DNA of 64,000 nt from UBA9980 sp964421195. GTDB lineage: Bacteria > Muiribacteriota > UBA9980. The DNA lies in the NCBI GenBank assembly GCA_964421195.1, contig CAYQWL010000002.1, forward strand, positions 1 to 64,000. The letters run 5' to 3'. The number at the start of each line of letters is the position of its first letter. Within the stretch, counting starts at the first letter, position 1. The notes beneath the pieces were generated by a model. The model searched no databases and had not been told where the DNA came from. It was given only the letters and a program-made list of their open reading frames with translations. Both the position numbers and the translations under genes were made by a program. This document shows, one piece after another, positions 46,444 to 55,368 of this stretch.

Positions 46444-48075
46444 ATGTTCGGATTGTTTGAAATACCAAAACCGGTCAATGAACCAATTCTCGATTATTCT
46501 AAAGGCGGAAGCGCCGTCGTGGAACTTAAAAGCAGAATCACCGAATTAAAATCAGAAACTATCGAAATACCGCTTATAATAAACGGTAAAGAAGTGCGCA
46601 CCGGAAACTTCGGCTACTGCGTATCGCCGCACGATCACGGCCGCACTCTCGCTAAATTTCACAAAGCCGGCGAAAAAGAAATAGAAGCCGCTATTTCAGC
46701 CGCTATGAACGCGAAAAAAATATGGGACACTTTTACTTATGCTGAAAGGGCCGCGATATTTATGAGAGCGGCCCATCTTCTCTCAACCTCATGGCGCGCG
46801 ACCATTAACGGCGCGACCATGCTCGGTCAGAGTAAAAATGTTTTCCAGGCCGAAATCGATGCCGCATGCGAATCTATAGATTTTTTTAATTTCAACGCTT
46901 ATAACATGGCGTGCATTTATAAAAATCAACTTGATTCGACTAAAGGCGTCTGGAATTATACGGAATACAGGCCGCTCGATGGTTTTGTATTCGCGGTAAC
47001 GCCGTTTAATTTTACGGCCATCGCGTCAAATCTAATTTCAGCCCCGGCGGTAATGGGAAATACGATTGTCTGGAAACCGGCCGTTACAGGCATTTATTCA
47101 TCTTATTTCATAATGAAACTCTTCCAGCAGGCTGGATTGCCGGACGGCGTCGTAAATATGATACCGGGTCCGGGAGCGCTCATCGGTCCCATGGTTATGA
47201 AAAATGAAAACATGGCCGGCATTCATTTTACCGGCAGTACCACGGTGTTTAACGATATGTATAAAACGGTCGGAACGAATATAGCCGGCTATAAATCTTA
47301 TCCGCGCTTAGTCGGCGAAACCGGCGGTAAAGATTTCATATTCGCCCATCCAAGCGCCGATAGAAAAGCCCTCTGTACCGCGCTTATCAGAGGCGCATTC
47401 GAATATCAGGGCCAGAAATGCTCCGCGGCTTCGAGAGCATATATCGCCGAATCGATATGGAAAGAATTAAAAGACATGCTCATATCTGAAGTTAAAACCA
47501 TAAAAATGGGCGATGTGGAAGATTTTTCAGTATTTATGGGCGCCGTCATCGATAAAAGCTCATTCGAAAATATTAAATCATATATCGAGTTCGCCAGAAA
47601 TTCTTCGGACGCCGAAATAATAGCCGGCGGCGGATGCGATATGAGCAAAGGATATTTCGTCGAACCTACCGTCATACTTACTACGAATCCAGAATTTAAA
47701 ACCATGGAAGAGGAAATATTCGGGCCTGTTTTAACCATATATGTTTATAAAGACAATGAATTCGAGAAAACTTTAAAGCTTTGCGACGAAACTTCACCTT
47801 ATGCCCTGACCGGCGCGATATTCGCCGAAGACCGCATCGCGGTCAAAAAAGCTTATGACGCTTTAAGATACAGCGCCGGCAATTTTTATATAAACGACAA
47901 ATGCAGCGGAGCGGTAGTAGGGCAGCAGCCATTCGGCGGAGCGAGAAAATCAGGTACAAATGATAAAGCCGGATCATGGCTTAATTTAGTAAGATGGACA
48001 TCGGCGCGCACCGTAAAAGAAACTTTCTGCCCGCCGCAAAATTATACTTACGATTATATGAACACATGGAGGTAA
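46444..48075 (+). CDS. pruA: L-glutamate gamma-semialdehyde (P5C) dehydrogenase
   Basis: I start it at 46444 (MFGLFEIPKPVNEPILDY), behind an AAGGGATGG site and matching the family's N terminus; an upstream in-frame ATG at 46390 lies in the regulatory hairpin region. 543 residues, the long TIGR01236-type enzyme that oxidises glutamate semialdehyde (from proline) to glutamate with NAD. Visible are FVFAVTPFNFTAIASNL, GNTIVWKPA, the catalytic Glu292 in VGETGGKDF and the nucleophile Cys326 in YQGQKCSAASRAY. No proline dehydrogenase gene is near. It is first in an operon with 48082 and tupA. Confidence 0.93.
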   Translation: MFGLFEIPKPVNEPILDYSKGGSAVVELKSRITELKSETIEIPLIINGKEVRTGNFGYCVSPHDHGRTLAKFHKAGEKEIEAAISAAMNAKKIWDTFTYAERAAIFMRAAHLLSTSWRATINGATMLGQSKNVFQAEIDAACESIDFFNFNAYNMACIYKNQLDSTKGVWNYTEYRPLDGFVFAVTPFNFTAIASNLISAPAVMGNTIVWKPAVTGIYSSYFIMKLFQQAGLPDGVVNMIPGPGALIGPMVMKNENMAGIHFTGSTTVFNDMYKTVGTNIAGYKSYPRLVGETGGKDFIFAHPSADRKALCTALIRGAFEYQGQKCSAASRAYIAESIWKELKDMLISEVKTIKMGDVEDFSVFMGAVIDKSSFENIKSYIEFARNSSDAEIIAGGGCDMSKGYFVEPTVILTTNPEFKTMEEEIFGPVLTIYVYKDNEFEKTLKLCDETSPYALTGAIFAEDRIAVKKAYDALRYSAGNFYINDKCSGAVVGQQPFGGARKSGTNDKAGSWLNLVRWTSARTVKETFCPPQNYTYDYMNTWR

Positions 48076-48081
48076 TATAAA

Positions 48082-49194
48082 ATGCTCAATAAGTTGATTT
48101 TAATTTCAGGCGCGCTTTTACTGACAATTTCATTATATCTGATTTCCGTTACAAACACGGACAACGGTCATAGCGGAATAATAAAAATAAAAGGCGCGGT
48201 TAAAAACGAAATCAACTTAAGCTTTAATGACCTCGAAGGCATTAAATCCGCTGCAAGGCGGATAAAAATATACGACGATAAAAACGAATATCTCGGTAAT
48301 TACGAATTAGACGGCGTAGCGCTCGGCGAATTACTTTCGCTTGCGGGCGTCGCTAAAAAAACGGACGACGGCTTCGACCGCGAACTCGACATGTACGTCG
48401 TTGTGCGCGGCCGAAGCGGCCGTTCCGCGCTTTTTTCTTACGGCGAAATATTTCTCGACGCAAATTTTAATTCCGTTATTTTAACGAAAAACGCCCGTTT
48501 CATTCTTCCGGACAAACACGAAGATTTAAAGCCGTTTAATTTCAACGACCGCCTCTGGCACAAAGCGCCCGGCGCCCATAACATCGATCTTAAAAATTGC
48601 GCCGCGTGCCATAACGCAAAAGATGAAAGAAAACTTTACTTTCCTCGCGGCTACTGCGTTTATCCCACCTCCGATTCGAGCTCCGAGCGCTTTATCGAAG
48701 ACGCATACGAAATCGAAATTTGCCAGATTGCGCCGCGTGCCATAAAAATGGAAAAGCATAAGGAAAATATGTGGAGCGAATCGATAATTATTAATATTTG
48801 CGGTAAAAACAGCATGGAAATATGGACCGGCTCATTATCCACTTTCTATAAAACCCGATTCATTGAAAATACCATAGGATTGGGAAAAGGATTTCATGGT
48901 AAAAGTGAATTCGAAGGTTATAACATGGCATGCGTTTTAAATCAATTTTGCCCTCCAGCGGATTACGCCATGTCTTATTACGTCATAACCGCAGACGACG
49001 GTTACAGAAGCCTTTTTTCGGCGGCCGAAATTTTTAATTCATCAAAAGGCGCTAATTTATTTCTGGTAGATATCGAAAACGGAGCGGCTCTTAAAAAAGG
49101 CAGCGGCCGTTTTAGAGCATTCATCCGGGAAGACTTTTTTATAGATCGCTGTGTACGGGCGGTAAAAGAAATTCATTATAACCATGCGCAATAA
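48082..49194 (+). CDS. Membrane-anchored protein with sulfite-oxidase-like domains and a CXXCH motif
   Basis: 370 residues. An N-terminal signal or anchor (LILISGALLLTISLYLI) is followed by a domain (INLSFNDLEGI, LDGVALGELLSLAGV, VVVRGRSGRSALFSYGEIFL) with the strand order seen in oxidoreductase molybdopterin-binding folds. A linker contains C173-A-A-C176-H177, a c-type haem attachment motif. A second similar domain lies near residues 235-370 (YVITADDGYRSLFSAAEIF). No Mo-ligand Cys equivalent is obvious, so the domains may bind without being a full enzyme. It starts behind a GGAGG site 7 bases after the P5CDH stop and is followed by tupA. Function unknown. Confidence 0.65.
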   Translation: MLNKLILISGALLLTISLYLISVTNTDNGHSGIIKIKGAVKNEINLSFNDLEGIKSAARRIKIYDDKNEYLGNYELDGVALGELLSLAGVAKKTDDGFDRELDMYVVVRGRSGRSALFSYGEIFLDANFNSVILTKNARFILPDKHEDLKPFNFNDRLWHKAPGAHNIDLKNCAACHNAKDERKLYFPRGYCVYPTSDSSSERFIEDAYEIEICQIAPRAIKMEKHKENMWSESIIINICGKNSMEIWTGSLSTFYKTRFIENTIGLGKGFHGKSEFEGYNMACVLNQFCPPADYAMSYYVITADDGYRSLFSAAEIFNSSKGANLFLVDIENGAALKKGSGRFRAFIREDFFIDRCVRAVKEIHYNHAQ

Positions 49195-49223
49195 TACATA
49201 CAATAAAATAAGGAGATAATATA

Positions 49224-50072
49224 ATGAAAAAAAAGAACGCCATACTTTCAATACTATTTTTATCCATGTTAATCCTGTTTTTTTGCCCGAACCGCTTTAT
49301 CGCCGCGCAGGCCGCCGGCGGCGGACTGACTGATGAAACCATAATATTAGCCACGACATACAGCGTTTTCGATACCGGTCTGTTAGACGAACTATTAAAA
49401 GAATTTAAAAGCAAAACCGGCATTTCCGTAAAACCTATCGTCGCAGGATCCGGCGAATCATTAAAACTCGGCGAACGCGGAGAATGCGATATAATTCTCG
49501 CTCATTCTCCGGCGCTCGAAGAAAAATTCATGGAAGAAAAATACGGTAAAGACCGCAAATCATTCGCCCGGAACGAATTTTATATAATAGGCCCGGAATC
49601 CGATCCGGCGGGCGTTAAAAACGCAGCCGATGTTTTTGCGGCTTTTGCCAGACTTGACAGCGCCGGCGTATTTATTTCACGCGGCGATAATTCTGGAACG
49701 CATAATCGTGAAATGTCTATATGGAAGAAAACTGGCGTTTCGAAAAAAGCAGGCTCAAATTACATAATAACGGGGCAGGGAATGGCTGAAACACTTAAAA
49801 TAGCGGATGAAAAACAGGCGTACACGCTCTGTGATTCAGCCACGTTTACCTATATGAATGAAAAGCTGACATTAAAAAAAATATACTCCGATATTAAAAA
49901 TTTATCAAATATTTACAGCGTTATTACAATAAATCCCGAAAAAAACAAACACGCAAAATACGAGCCCGCTAAAAAGTTATACGATTACATACTTTCGGCC
50001 GAAACGCTAAAATTCATAGGTGAATTTGGAAAAGAAAAATTCAATAAACCGCTTTTTAATTTAATGGAGTAA
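49224..50072 (+). CDS. tupA: Tungstate ABC transporter substrate-binding protein TupA
   Basis: 282 residues with a signal peptide (KKNAILSILFLSMLILFF to IAAQAA). Family parts are ILATTYSVFDTGLLDELLKE, VAGSGESLKLGERGECDIIL, AHSPALEEKFMEEKYGKDRK, FISRGDNSGTHNREMSIW and GQGMAETLKIADEKQAYTLC. In TupA the TTS/T-x-D and GDxSGTH segments bind the oxyanion. It should capture tungstate (or molybdate) outside the membrane. The permease TupB and ATPase TupC are not in the window; the gene is followed by a terminator, so they must be elsewhere. AAGGAGAT ribosome site. Third gene after the candidate cofactor riboswitch. Confidence 0.92.
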   Translation: MKKKNAILSILFLSMLILFFCPNRFIAAQAAGGGLTDETIILATTYSVFDTGLLDELLKEFKSKTGISVKPIVAGSGESLKLGERGECDIILAHSPALEEKFMEEKYGKDRKSFARNEFYIIGPESDPAGVKNAADVFAAFARLDSAGVFISRGDNSGTHNREMSIWKKTGVSKKAGSNYIITGQGMAETLKIADEKQAYTLCDSATFTYMNEKLTLKKIYSDIKNLSNIYSVITINPEKNKHAKYEPAKKLYDYILSAETLKFIGEFGKEKFNKPLFNLME

Positions 50073-50112
50073 TTAACTGACGGTTTTATTTATCTAATAA
50101 TAAGGCTAAAAT

Positions 50113-50140
50113 AAAAAGACGGGTTATAACCCGTCTTTTT
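50113..50140. terminator. Bidirectional terminator
   Basis: Perfect palindrome AAAAAGACGGGTT/AACCCGTCTTTTT with an AT centre, between the convergent tupA and coiled-coil genes. It can end transcription from both sides. Confidence 0.92.
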
Positions 50141-50160
50141 ATTTTAATTATTCAATTGTT

Positions 50161-50601
50161 TTATTTTTTATCGCCGGCCGCTTCTTTTGCAGGAGGAGTA
50201 TAACTCGAAAGTTTTTCATAAACTCCTTTAGCTTTATCTCTGGTTTCTTCGGCTATTTTAATATTAGATTCGAGCATTTTAATTGTTTCTTTCATTTCAT
50301 CGAGAAGCATCTGTGAATTATCGAGTCTTTTTTTCATATTTTCAAGCATTTTTGCTTTCCGTTTTTCATTAATTTTATTTTCGGAAATAGCGGCTTCGAT
50401 TTTAGTAATCATTTCAGTAATATTAGCGATTCTTTTTTTAAACTGCTCATCTCTTTTGGCCTGCATTTTATCGATTTTTTCTTTTTTTTCTTCAATCGAT
50501 TTTTTTTCTCCGCCCGTCGCCGGCGCCGCATCCTGAGCTAACGCCGCCGTGGAAAAAGACAATAAAAGAGCCGCCGCGATTAATAACCTGAAAAATTTCA
50601 T
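50161..50601 (-). CDS. Exported coiled-coil protein
   Basis: 146 residues. A signal peptide (KFFRLLIAAALLLSFSTAALA) is followed by about 105 residues with heptad-like Lys/Glu/Met/Ile repeats (IEEKKEKIDKMQAKRDEQF, LENMKKRLDNSQMLLDEM, IKMLESNIKIAEE), predicted to form one long coiled coil, and a short Pro/Ala/Lys tail. It resembles small periplasmic coiled-coil proteins, but I cannot name a family. It ends at the bidirectional terminator and begins 168 bases downstream of the 58-residue gene. Confidence 0.8.
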   Translation of the reverse strand: MKFFRLLIAAALLLSFSTAALAQDAAPATGGEKKSIEEKKEKIDKMQAKRDEQFKKRIANITEMITKIEAAISENKINEKRKAKMLENMKKRLDNSQMLLDEMKETIKMLESNIKIAEETRDKAKGVYEKLSSYTPPAKEAAGDKK

Positions 50602-50768
50602 TAAAAAACCACTCCTTTTATATTTTACGCCAGCTTCATTATAAAAATGAAACCCTGCATTTTATAAAAATAATTTTAGCACATAATTTTCTTAATTGTC
50701 AATAAATTTACATATAAAATAAAAAAATCAATGAAAATACGAATTATATCGAAATCTTTTTCTTTATT

Positions 50769-50945
50769 TCAAGACGGCTGTTCTTTTTTTCCAAAAAAAA
50801 TACCGCTTATATCGTCTTTATCGATAAATTCAACCATAAGCTCCCTGAATTTATCCATTATGCCGCATTCGTCAATATCCTGAAAATAAATTGTCGGCTC
50901 TATTTTATCTTTAAAAACCACTTTACAATAAAATTTTTTTTTCAT
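50769..50945 (-). CDS. Small protein, 58 residues, coupled to the polyol cassette
   Basis: ATG at 50945 overlaps the stop of the upstream oxidoreductase gene (ATGA, 4 bases). The peptide (MKKKFYCKVVFKDKIEPTIY, FQDIDECGIMDKFRELMVEF, IDKDDISGIFFGKKEQPS) has a beta-beta-alpha-like pattern: a basic first strand, a Thr-Ile-Tyr-Phe strand, then an amphipathic helix. It has two Cys and no signal peptide. It is the last gene of the overlapping series begun by the kinase and hydG. I do not recognise a family. The overlap and regular amino-acid composition make it a likely real gene. Confidence 0.7.
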   Translation of the reverse strand: MKKKFYCKVVFKDKIEPTIYFQDIDECGIMDKFRELMVEFIDKDDISGIFFGKKEQPS

Positions 50946-52039
50946 GGCCGATACCTCGCCAGCGCGTCACGAATTTCAAACGCAAACTTTTCACATTCAT
51001 CTATGCCTAAACTTTCCGGATAATTTATGTGAAAAACATTTTTCATTTTATCTATTACATCACCGGTAAAATAAATACGACCGGCGGCTATTTTTCGAAT
51101 ACCGTCAAATTCAAGGCTCCGACAATTAATATCTATCGCGCTTTCTAACGTAACTTCCGGCGGCAGTTCTATAGACGCGCCCGAAGCGGAAACGCGCGCG
51201 GGATATCCACCGCACAGGCCAAGTAATCCGGGTATATGCATAAAATAATTTTCATTAAAAATCATAGCCTGTATTATTTTAACTATATCGGAAGCGATCA
51301 TCATATTACGCGGCGGGCCGGACGCGGTTTCGATACGCGACAGATCGAATATTTTCTCATCGCTTAATTCATCGAATTTAGAGCCGTTGACTGTTATACG
51401 CATAAAATAAGGCGAACCTTTAGCCGAAGCTTCGCGCGAAACATAGGTATTTAAAAAATGGCTGCCTATCATTTCCACTTTTACGCTCTCCACCGATATT
51501 TTTTTATAACGCGCAACCGCGGCCTGAATACGCGGAACAAGATGATTAAGATTTCCCGCGCCGCAATGAGGCGCCAACCCGGCGCTCGCAAGAAGCGGAC
51601 ACACTCCGTCGGGAAAGCTCGAATTAATAACTTTAGTTTTAACGCCCGAAATTTTAACGGCGCGCATTAATTTATATATCAGCGGCAGCGAAAGCGCTAT
51701 CCATGCGCCGTAACCGATTCCATTGGGATAGGAATAACCTCCATATTTAACGCCCTTAATAAAACGCGCCGTATAAGCTATTATATCGGGACGATGCGCC
51801 GCAATAATTTCAGCGGTTGAATCGATATCGTTTAAATCCATTTTAATTAAATTTATATCAGGATAAAAACCCATTATAGCGGCCGAAATTTTAATGGTGT
51901 TAACTACGGGCGCGGCGGCTTCTATCGAACGGGTGCCTATAATTATTTTATGGCAGCCGATGCCAGGCACGCGCGACAGATATTCAGTAACGAAAGCGCC
52001 GGCGCTTCCAAAACCAGCGATCAATATTTTTTTATCCAT
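50942..52039 (-). CDS. NAD(P)-binding Rossmann oxidoreductase (saccharopine-dehydrogenase-like)
   Basis: 365 residues. The N-terminal ILIAGFGSAGAFVTEYLS is a GxGxxG nucleotide-binding loop; IGTRSIEAAAP follows as the second strand, and MDLNDIDSTAEIIAAHRPDI fits a variable-ended Rossmann sheet as in saccharopine dehydrogenase relatives. The middle holds a GYGYGAW-like segment and the HVP/GNLNHLVPRIQAAV region. It overlaps the cytidylyltransferase gene by 19 bases and the following 58-residue gene by 4. In this cassette it may make or tailor the small unit activated by the cytidylyltransferase, but this is inference from position. Confidence 0.68.
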   Translation of the reverse strand: MDKKILIAGFGSAGAFVTEYLSRVPGIGCHKIIIGTRSIEAAAPVVNTIKISAAIMGFYPDINLIKMDLNDIDSTAEIIAAHRPDIIAYTARFIKGVKYGGYSYPNGIGYGAWIALSLPLIYKLMRAVKISGVKTKVINSSFPDGVCPLLASAGLAPHCGAGNLNHLVPRIQAAVARYKKISVESVKVEMIGSHFLNTYVSREASAKGSPYFMRITVNGSKFDELSDEKIFDLSRIETASGPPRNMMIASDIVKIIQAMIFNENYFMHIPGLLGLCGGYPARVSASGASIELPPEVTLESAIDINCRSLEFDGIRKIAAGRIYFTGDVIDKMKNVFHINYPESLGIDECEKFAFEIRDALARYRP

Positions 52040-52809
52040 TCGCAGCTGTTTCCTTTCGCTATATCGTCAATAGTATTTAAATTGATCCATCGGTCATCAT
52101 CGATAAATACCGGAGTAAGCGGATAACGGGCGGCGGCCCTGTTAATCGAAAAAAGACCGTTACGTTTATCCGGCGTTAAACAATTATTGCCTATAACATT
52201 ATACATATAATCATCGAACATTTCAATTAAATACTTCAGGGCGGCGCCGCCGAATTTCCATACCTGCAGGCTTTCGCCCGCGACGTCAAAACCGGGCCGC
52301 ACGAATTTAAAAGCGTCTATATGCGCCTCATCGTATGCGAATTCCCGGATAAAACCTTCGGCGCCGCAGGCAACGACGCTTCGCGCGGGATCGATCGGCG
52401 CGTTTTTACGTACAAGAACGCAGCTATCCGAAGGATGATCGGTTATAAGCCTGAAATTTTCATACGGCATCAATAAATCGGCCTCTACGATCAAAACGGA
52501 ATCAGCATCCACAAGCGATTTTGCAGATAAAGCCATCGAATACTCACAACCGTGAAAATTATAATAACGATTGTAAACGGTGGTAATTTTCATACCATAA
52601 TCTTTCGGCCGGACGAATTTTTCAATAGCATCGCCAAAATGACCGGTAATAATAATTGTTTCTGAAATTAAACGACGCGAAAGACAGTTTAATATATAAT
52701 CAAGAGAATTAGCGCCGCCTACATTTATAAGACATTTAGGCGACATATCCGTAAGCTCGCCCATGCGGCTTCCGACACCCGCCGCAAGAATTAAAGCCTT
52801 TTTATTCAA
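52021..52809 (-). CDS. Nucleotidyltransferase, LicC-like (CTP-type)
   Basis: 262 residues, GT-A-type sugar/choline-phosphate nucleotidyltransferase fold. The start KKALILAAGVGSRMGELT and MSPKCLINVGG hold the GxGxRxxxxT...PK motif that binds the nucleotide and phosphates. IIITGHFGDAIEKF and VLIVEADLLMPYENF contain the metal Asp region. Length and the EADLL segment resemble LicC (CTP:phosphocholine) and related phosphonate or polyol cytidylyltransferases. Next to a CDP-polyol-type phosphotransferase it probably supplies a CDP-activated unit. Overlaps: 4 bases with the upstream methyltransferase (ATGA) and 19 with the downstream oxidoreductase. Confidence 0.82.
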   Translation of the reverse strand: MNKKALILAAGVGSRMGELTDMSPKCLINVGGANSLDYILNCLSRRLISETIIITGHFGDAIEKFVRPKDYGMKITTVYNRYYNFHGCEYSMALSAKSLVDADSVLIVEADLLMPYENFRLITDHPSDSCVLVRKNAPIDPARSVVACGAEGFIREFAYDEAHIDAFKFVRPGFDVAGESLQVWKFGGAALKYLIEMFDDYMYNVIGNNCLTPDKRNGLFSINRAAARYPLTPVFIDDDRWINLNTIDDIAKGNSCEWIKKY

Positions 52810-54155
52810 TCATACCACCCCGCTTTTTCCACTATAGAAATAAATTTTCCGCCGCGCGCGATAAATTTAGCGCAGGAATTCATTATCTCATCGGCATATC
52901 CCGTGGCAAATATTATAATAGTATTTATTTCACGATAATTTTCAAGAATTTCGGGAGCTTTTATAACGATATCAGAACCGGGAATGAATTTATCGTTATA
53001 AAAAGGATTCACGTCGATTACAAATTTTATATCGCCGGAGTCGAAATTGCATGCATTAATAAGTGAAACGCCCCGCTGCCCGGCGCCCCAACCGCATATC
53101 ACGGCGCCTTCACGTCTGGCGCCGGATATAAATTTCTTTAAATTATCATAATATGATTTCATTTCCGAAGCAAAAATCTTTAGCCTGTCAGGGCTTAGCA
53201 ATTCCGGCTCACAGGAAAATACGGGCGCGATATTAAAAACGGCATTTCGAGCGTAAATACTATCGTTAAAAACCGCGTATATTAAAACGGAACCGCCTTC
53301 GAGATTGTTTTTTACGGCTTCGATAACCTGTAAACCATGTTTTTCGAGAAGAAATTTAAGGTTCGTCAGGGAAAAATATGAAAGATGTTCATGAAAAAAA
53401 GCATAAAACTGTTTTTGCGCTATAATATCGCCGGCCCATGGGACTTCAAGCGCGAAAACCCCGTAAGAGCGATTAAGCAAACATTTAACGCCCCGCATAA
53501 CGGAATCGAAATCGTTTAAATGTTCGAGAACATGACGCATTATAATCACATCCGCGCACGCGCGGCCGGGAGATGATATTCCGCTTTCTTTAGAAGAAAC
53601 AGCGTACTTTAAAAATAATCGCGAAAGTTTCCGTACGGAGTCTTTAGTAAAATAATCATTTATTATATGCACATTCTCGCCGGCGGCGGCGCTCAATCCT
53701 GAAGAAGGCTCGAAACCCGAAGCGAAAACGCCGCGCGAGGCGAAACATTCAAGCAACGCGCCTTCACCGCAGCCAATTTCAACGGCCGAACAGGGTGAAA
53801 ATTTATTAATTATATCCGCGCAAAGCCATTCGGCGTATTTTTTAAAACCGCCGGCATAGGCCGGAGTATAAATATATTTTTTATAAATATCGGGAGGCAC
53901 TATATCTACGAGCTGGATCAACCCGCAGCGGCGGCAATAATAAACATCGAGCGGAAAGCATCTGCCGCCGGCGTCTTCATCTGATGCCGCCGGGGAATTT
54001 AAAAAAATACCGGCACGCCGGCCGTTTTCAATTTTAAGCGCGCGCGCGGGTTTATCAACCGGTTCACCCGCCAGCGCAGCCGCGGGAAGAGAAAGAAACA
54101 GCGATAAACTTTTTCCGCCGCAAAGACGGCATTTTTCATTTTTATCAAATATCAC
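52806..54155 (-). CDS. C-methyltransferase-like SAM enzyme with N-terminal zinc site
   Basis: 449 residues built like sugar C-methyltransferases (TylCIII group). An N-terminal zinc-type region (CRLCGG near residue 9, then YYCRRCGLIQLVDI about residue 75) is followed by a SAM domain (VEIGCGEGALLECFA, IIMRHVLEHLNDF, FALEVPWAGDIIAQ). The C-terminal domain (VICGWGAGQRGVSLINACNF, IKFVIDVNPFYNDKFIPGS) is the usual third part of this family. The enzyme probably methylates a nucleotide-linked sugar or polyol. It overlaps the phosphotransferase gene by 11 bases and the LicC-like gene by 4. Confidence 0.86.
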   Translation of the reverse strand: MIFDKNEKCRLCGGKSLSLFLSLPAAALAGEPVDKPARALKIENGRRAGIFLNSPAASDEDAGGRCFPLDVYYCRRCGLIQLVDIVPPDIYKKYIYTPAYAGGFKKYAEWLCADIINKFSPCSAVEIGCGEGALLECFASRGVFASGFEPSSGLSAAAGENVHIINDYFTKDSVRKLSRLFLKYAVSSKESGISSPGRACADVIIMRHVLEHLNDFDSVMRGVKCLLNRSYGVFALEVPWAGDIIAQKQFYAFFHEHLSYFSLTNLKFLLEKHGLQVIEAVKNNLEGGSVLIYAVFNDSIYARNAVFNIAPVFSCEPELLSPDRLKIFASEMKSYYDNLKKFISGARREGAVICGWGAGQRGVSLINACNFDSGDIKFVIDVNPFYNDKFIPGSDIVIKAPEILENYREINTIIIFATGYADEIMNSCAKFIARGGKFISIVEKAGWYD

Positions 54156-55368
54156 AACCGCCTCCGTCGGACATACGTTTTATAATATATTTCGATGCCT
54201 CGCACGATGAATTCATAAAATTATAAAGATAAATTTTCCGCAAGCGTTCAAACTCAGTTCGATATTCATTACGCCGCAGCATCAATTCTTCGATAGAAGA
54301 CAAAAGTAAGGAACGAACTTCGCCGGGTTTTATTATCTTTCCGCATAGCGGCCTTAATAAAAGCTCTACGGGCTCTAATTCGAGTTTTTCATATTCCTTA
54401 TTATCCACGCGGCATGGAGTGTCGATGAAAAGCGCCGGCCTTGAAGTACCGAAAGTATATTCCAGATATATTCCGGACCAATCGGTAATTAAAACATCTG
54501 CTTTATGAAGATTTTCATCTTTAAGCATATCGAGTTCAAGCGATATGTTTGAAATTGTCTCAATATAACGCGCTATTCGAGCAACGGCTCCGGGAAAACG
54601 TTTTATAAATTCAGGATGCGGCCTTATTACCGCATTAATATCAGGCGCATTCCTTAAACTTTCAATCATGTCGAATACCGCCGAATCGAGTATATTTCCA
54701 TCCGTCCAGGTAGGCGCTATCATTACCGAAATTTTTCTTCCGGCCGCGTCGCCGCCCGATACGCTTTGCATCCGTTCAAACTCGATATGATCTGAAAAAA
54801 TCTTTTCTATTCTATGATAACCGCATTCGACAAGTGTTTTGGATTTAAGGCCGTATATTTCTTCAGACCGGCGCAATTCGTTTTTTTGATGAGATCCGGT
54901 GCATAAAACGGCGTCATAATGATCGAACGCATTTTTACGATATTGAAGATGAGTGCTGCCGGCGGAATGAAAAACATATATATAATGAACCGGATTTATC
55001 GAACGTTTAATATAAAAATTATCAAGATCCGGCATTGTCATTAAAAAAACTTTAGAATCGAGATAAACCATAATAAAAGCAAGCAAATAATTTATATAAA
55101 ATGTCTTTATACCGCTTCCCGGATTTTTACGGGATTCAGAAATTTTCGCCGCCCGCGCGAATATGGAATCATTTATATCAGACGTAATATAAGCTATTTC
55201 AATATCATTATCAGCACGCAATAATTCGTTTATTATGCCTTCATAATACTGGTAATAAATATCGCTTTCCGAATAAAAAACGATGCGTCTGGCCTTCGCG
55301 GACGCCGCCGAAAAAAGCCTGACGCAATCTTTTATTTCTTTAATTAAATTAAAGAAACCTTTAAACAT
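54145..55368 (-). CDS. CDP-glycerol/ribitol-type glycerophosphotransferase
   Basis: I start it at 55368 (MFKGFFNLIKEIK), whose ATG overlaps the hydG stop by 8 bases (ATGTTTAA). Predicted to transfer a polyol phosphate from a CDP donor, as in teichoic-acid-type polymers. 407 residues: RIVFYSESDIYYQYYEGII, VHYIYVFHSAGSTHLQYRKN with a catalytic-type His, VMIAPTWTDGN, IRPHPEFIKRFPG, and DVLITDWSGIYLEYTF with the conserved D-[WY]-S-S/G segment near the C terminus. A diderm bacterium would use it for a surface polymer. Coupled to hydG on one side and a methyltransferase on the other. Confidence 0.85.
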   Translation of the reverse strand: MFKGFFNLIKEIKDCVRLFSAASAKARRIVFYSESDIYYQYYEGIINELLRADNDIEIAYITSDINDSIFARAAKISESRKNPGSGIKTFYINYLLAFIMVYLDSKVFLMTMPDLDNFYIKRSINPVHYIYVFHSAGSTHLQYRKNAFDHYDAVLCTGSHQKNELRRSEEIYGLKSKTLVECGYHRIEKIFSDHIEFERMQSVSGGDAAGRKISVMIAPTWTDGNILDSAVFDMIESLRNAPDINAVIRPHPEFIKRFPGAVARIARYIETISNISLELDMLKDENLHKADVLITDWSGIYLEYTFGTSRPALFIDTPCRVDNKEYEKLELEPVELLLRPLCGKIIKPGEVRSLLLSSIEELMLRRNEYRTEFERLRKIYLYNFMNSSCEASKYIIKRMSDGGGCDI

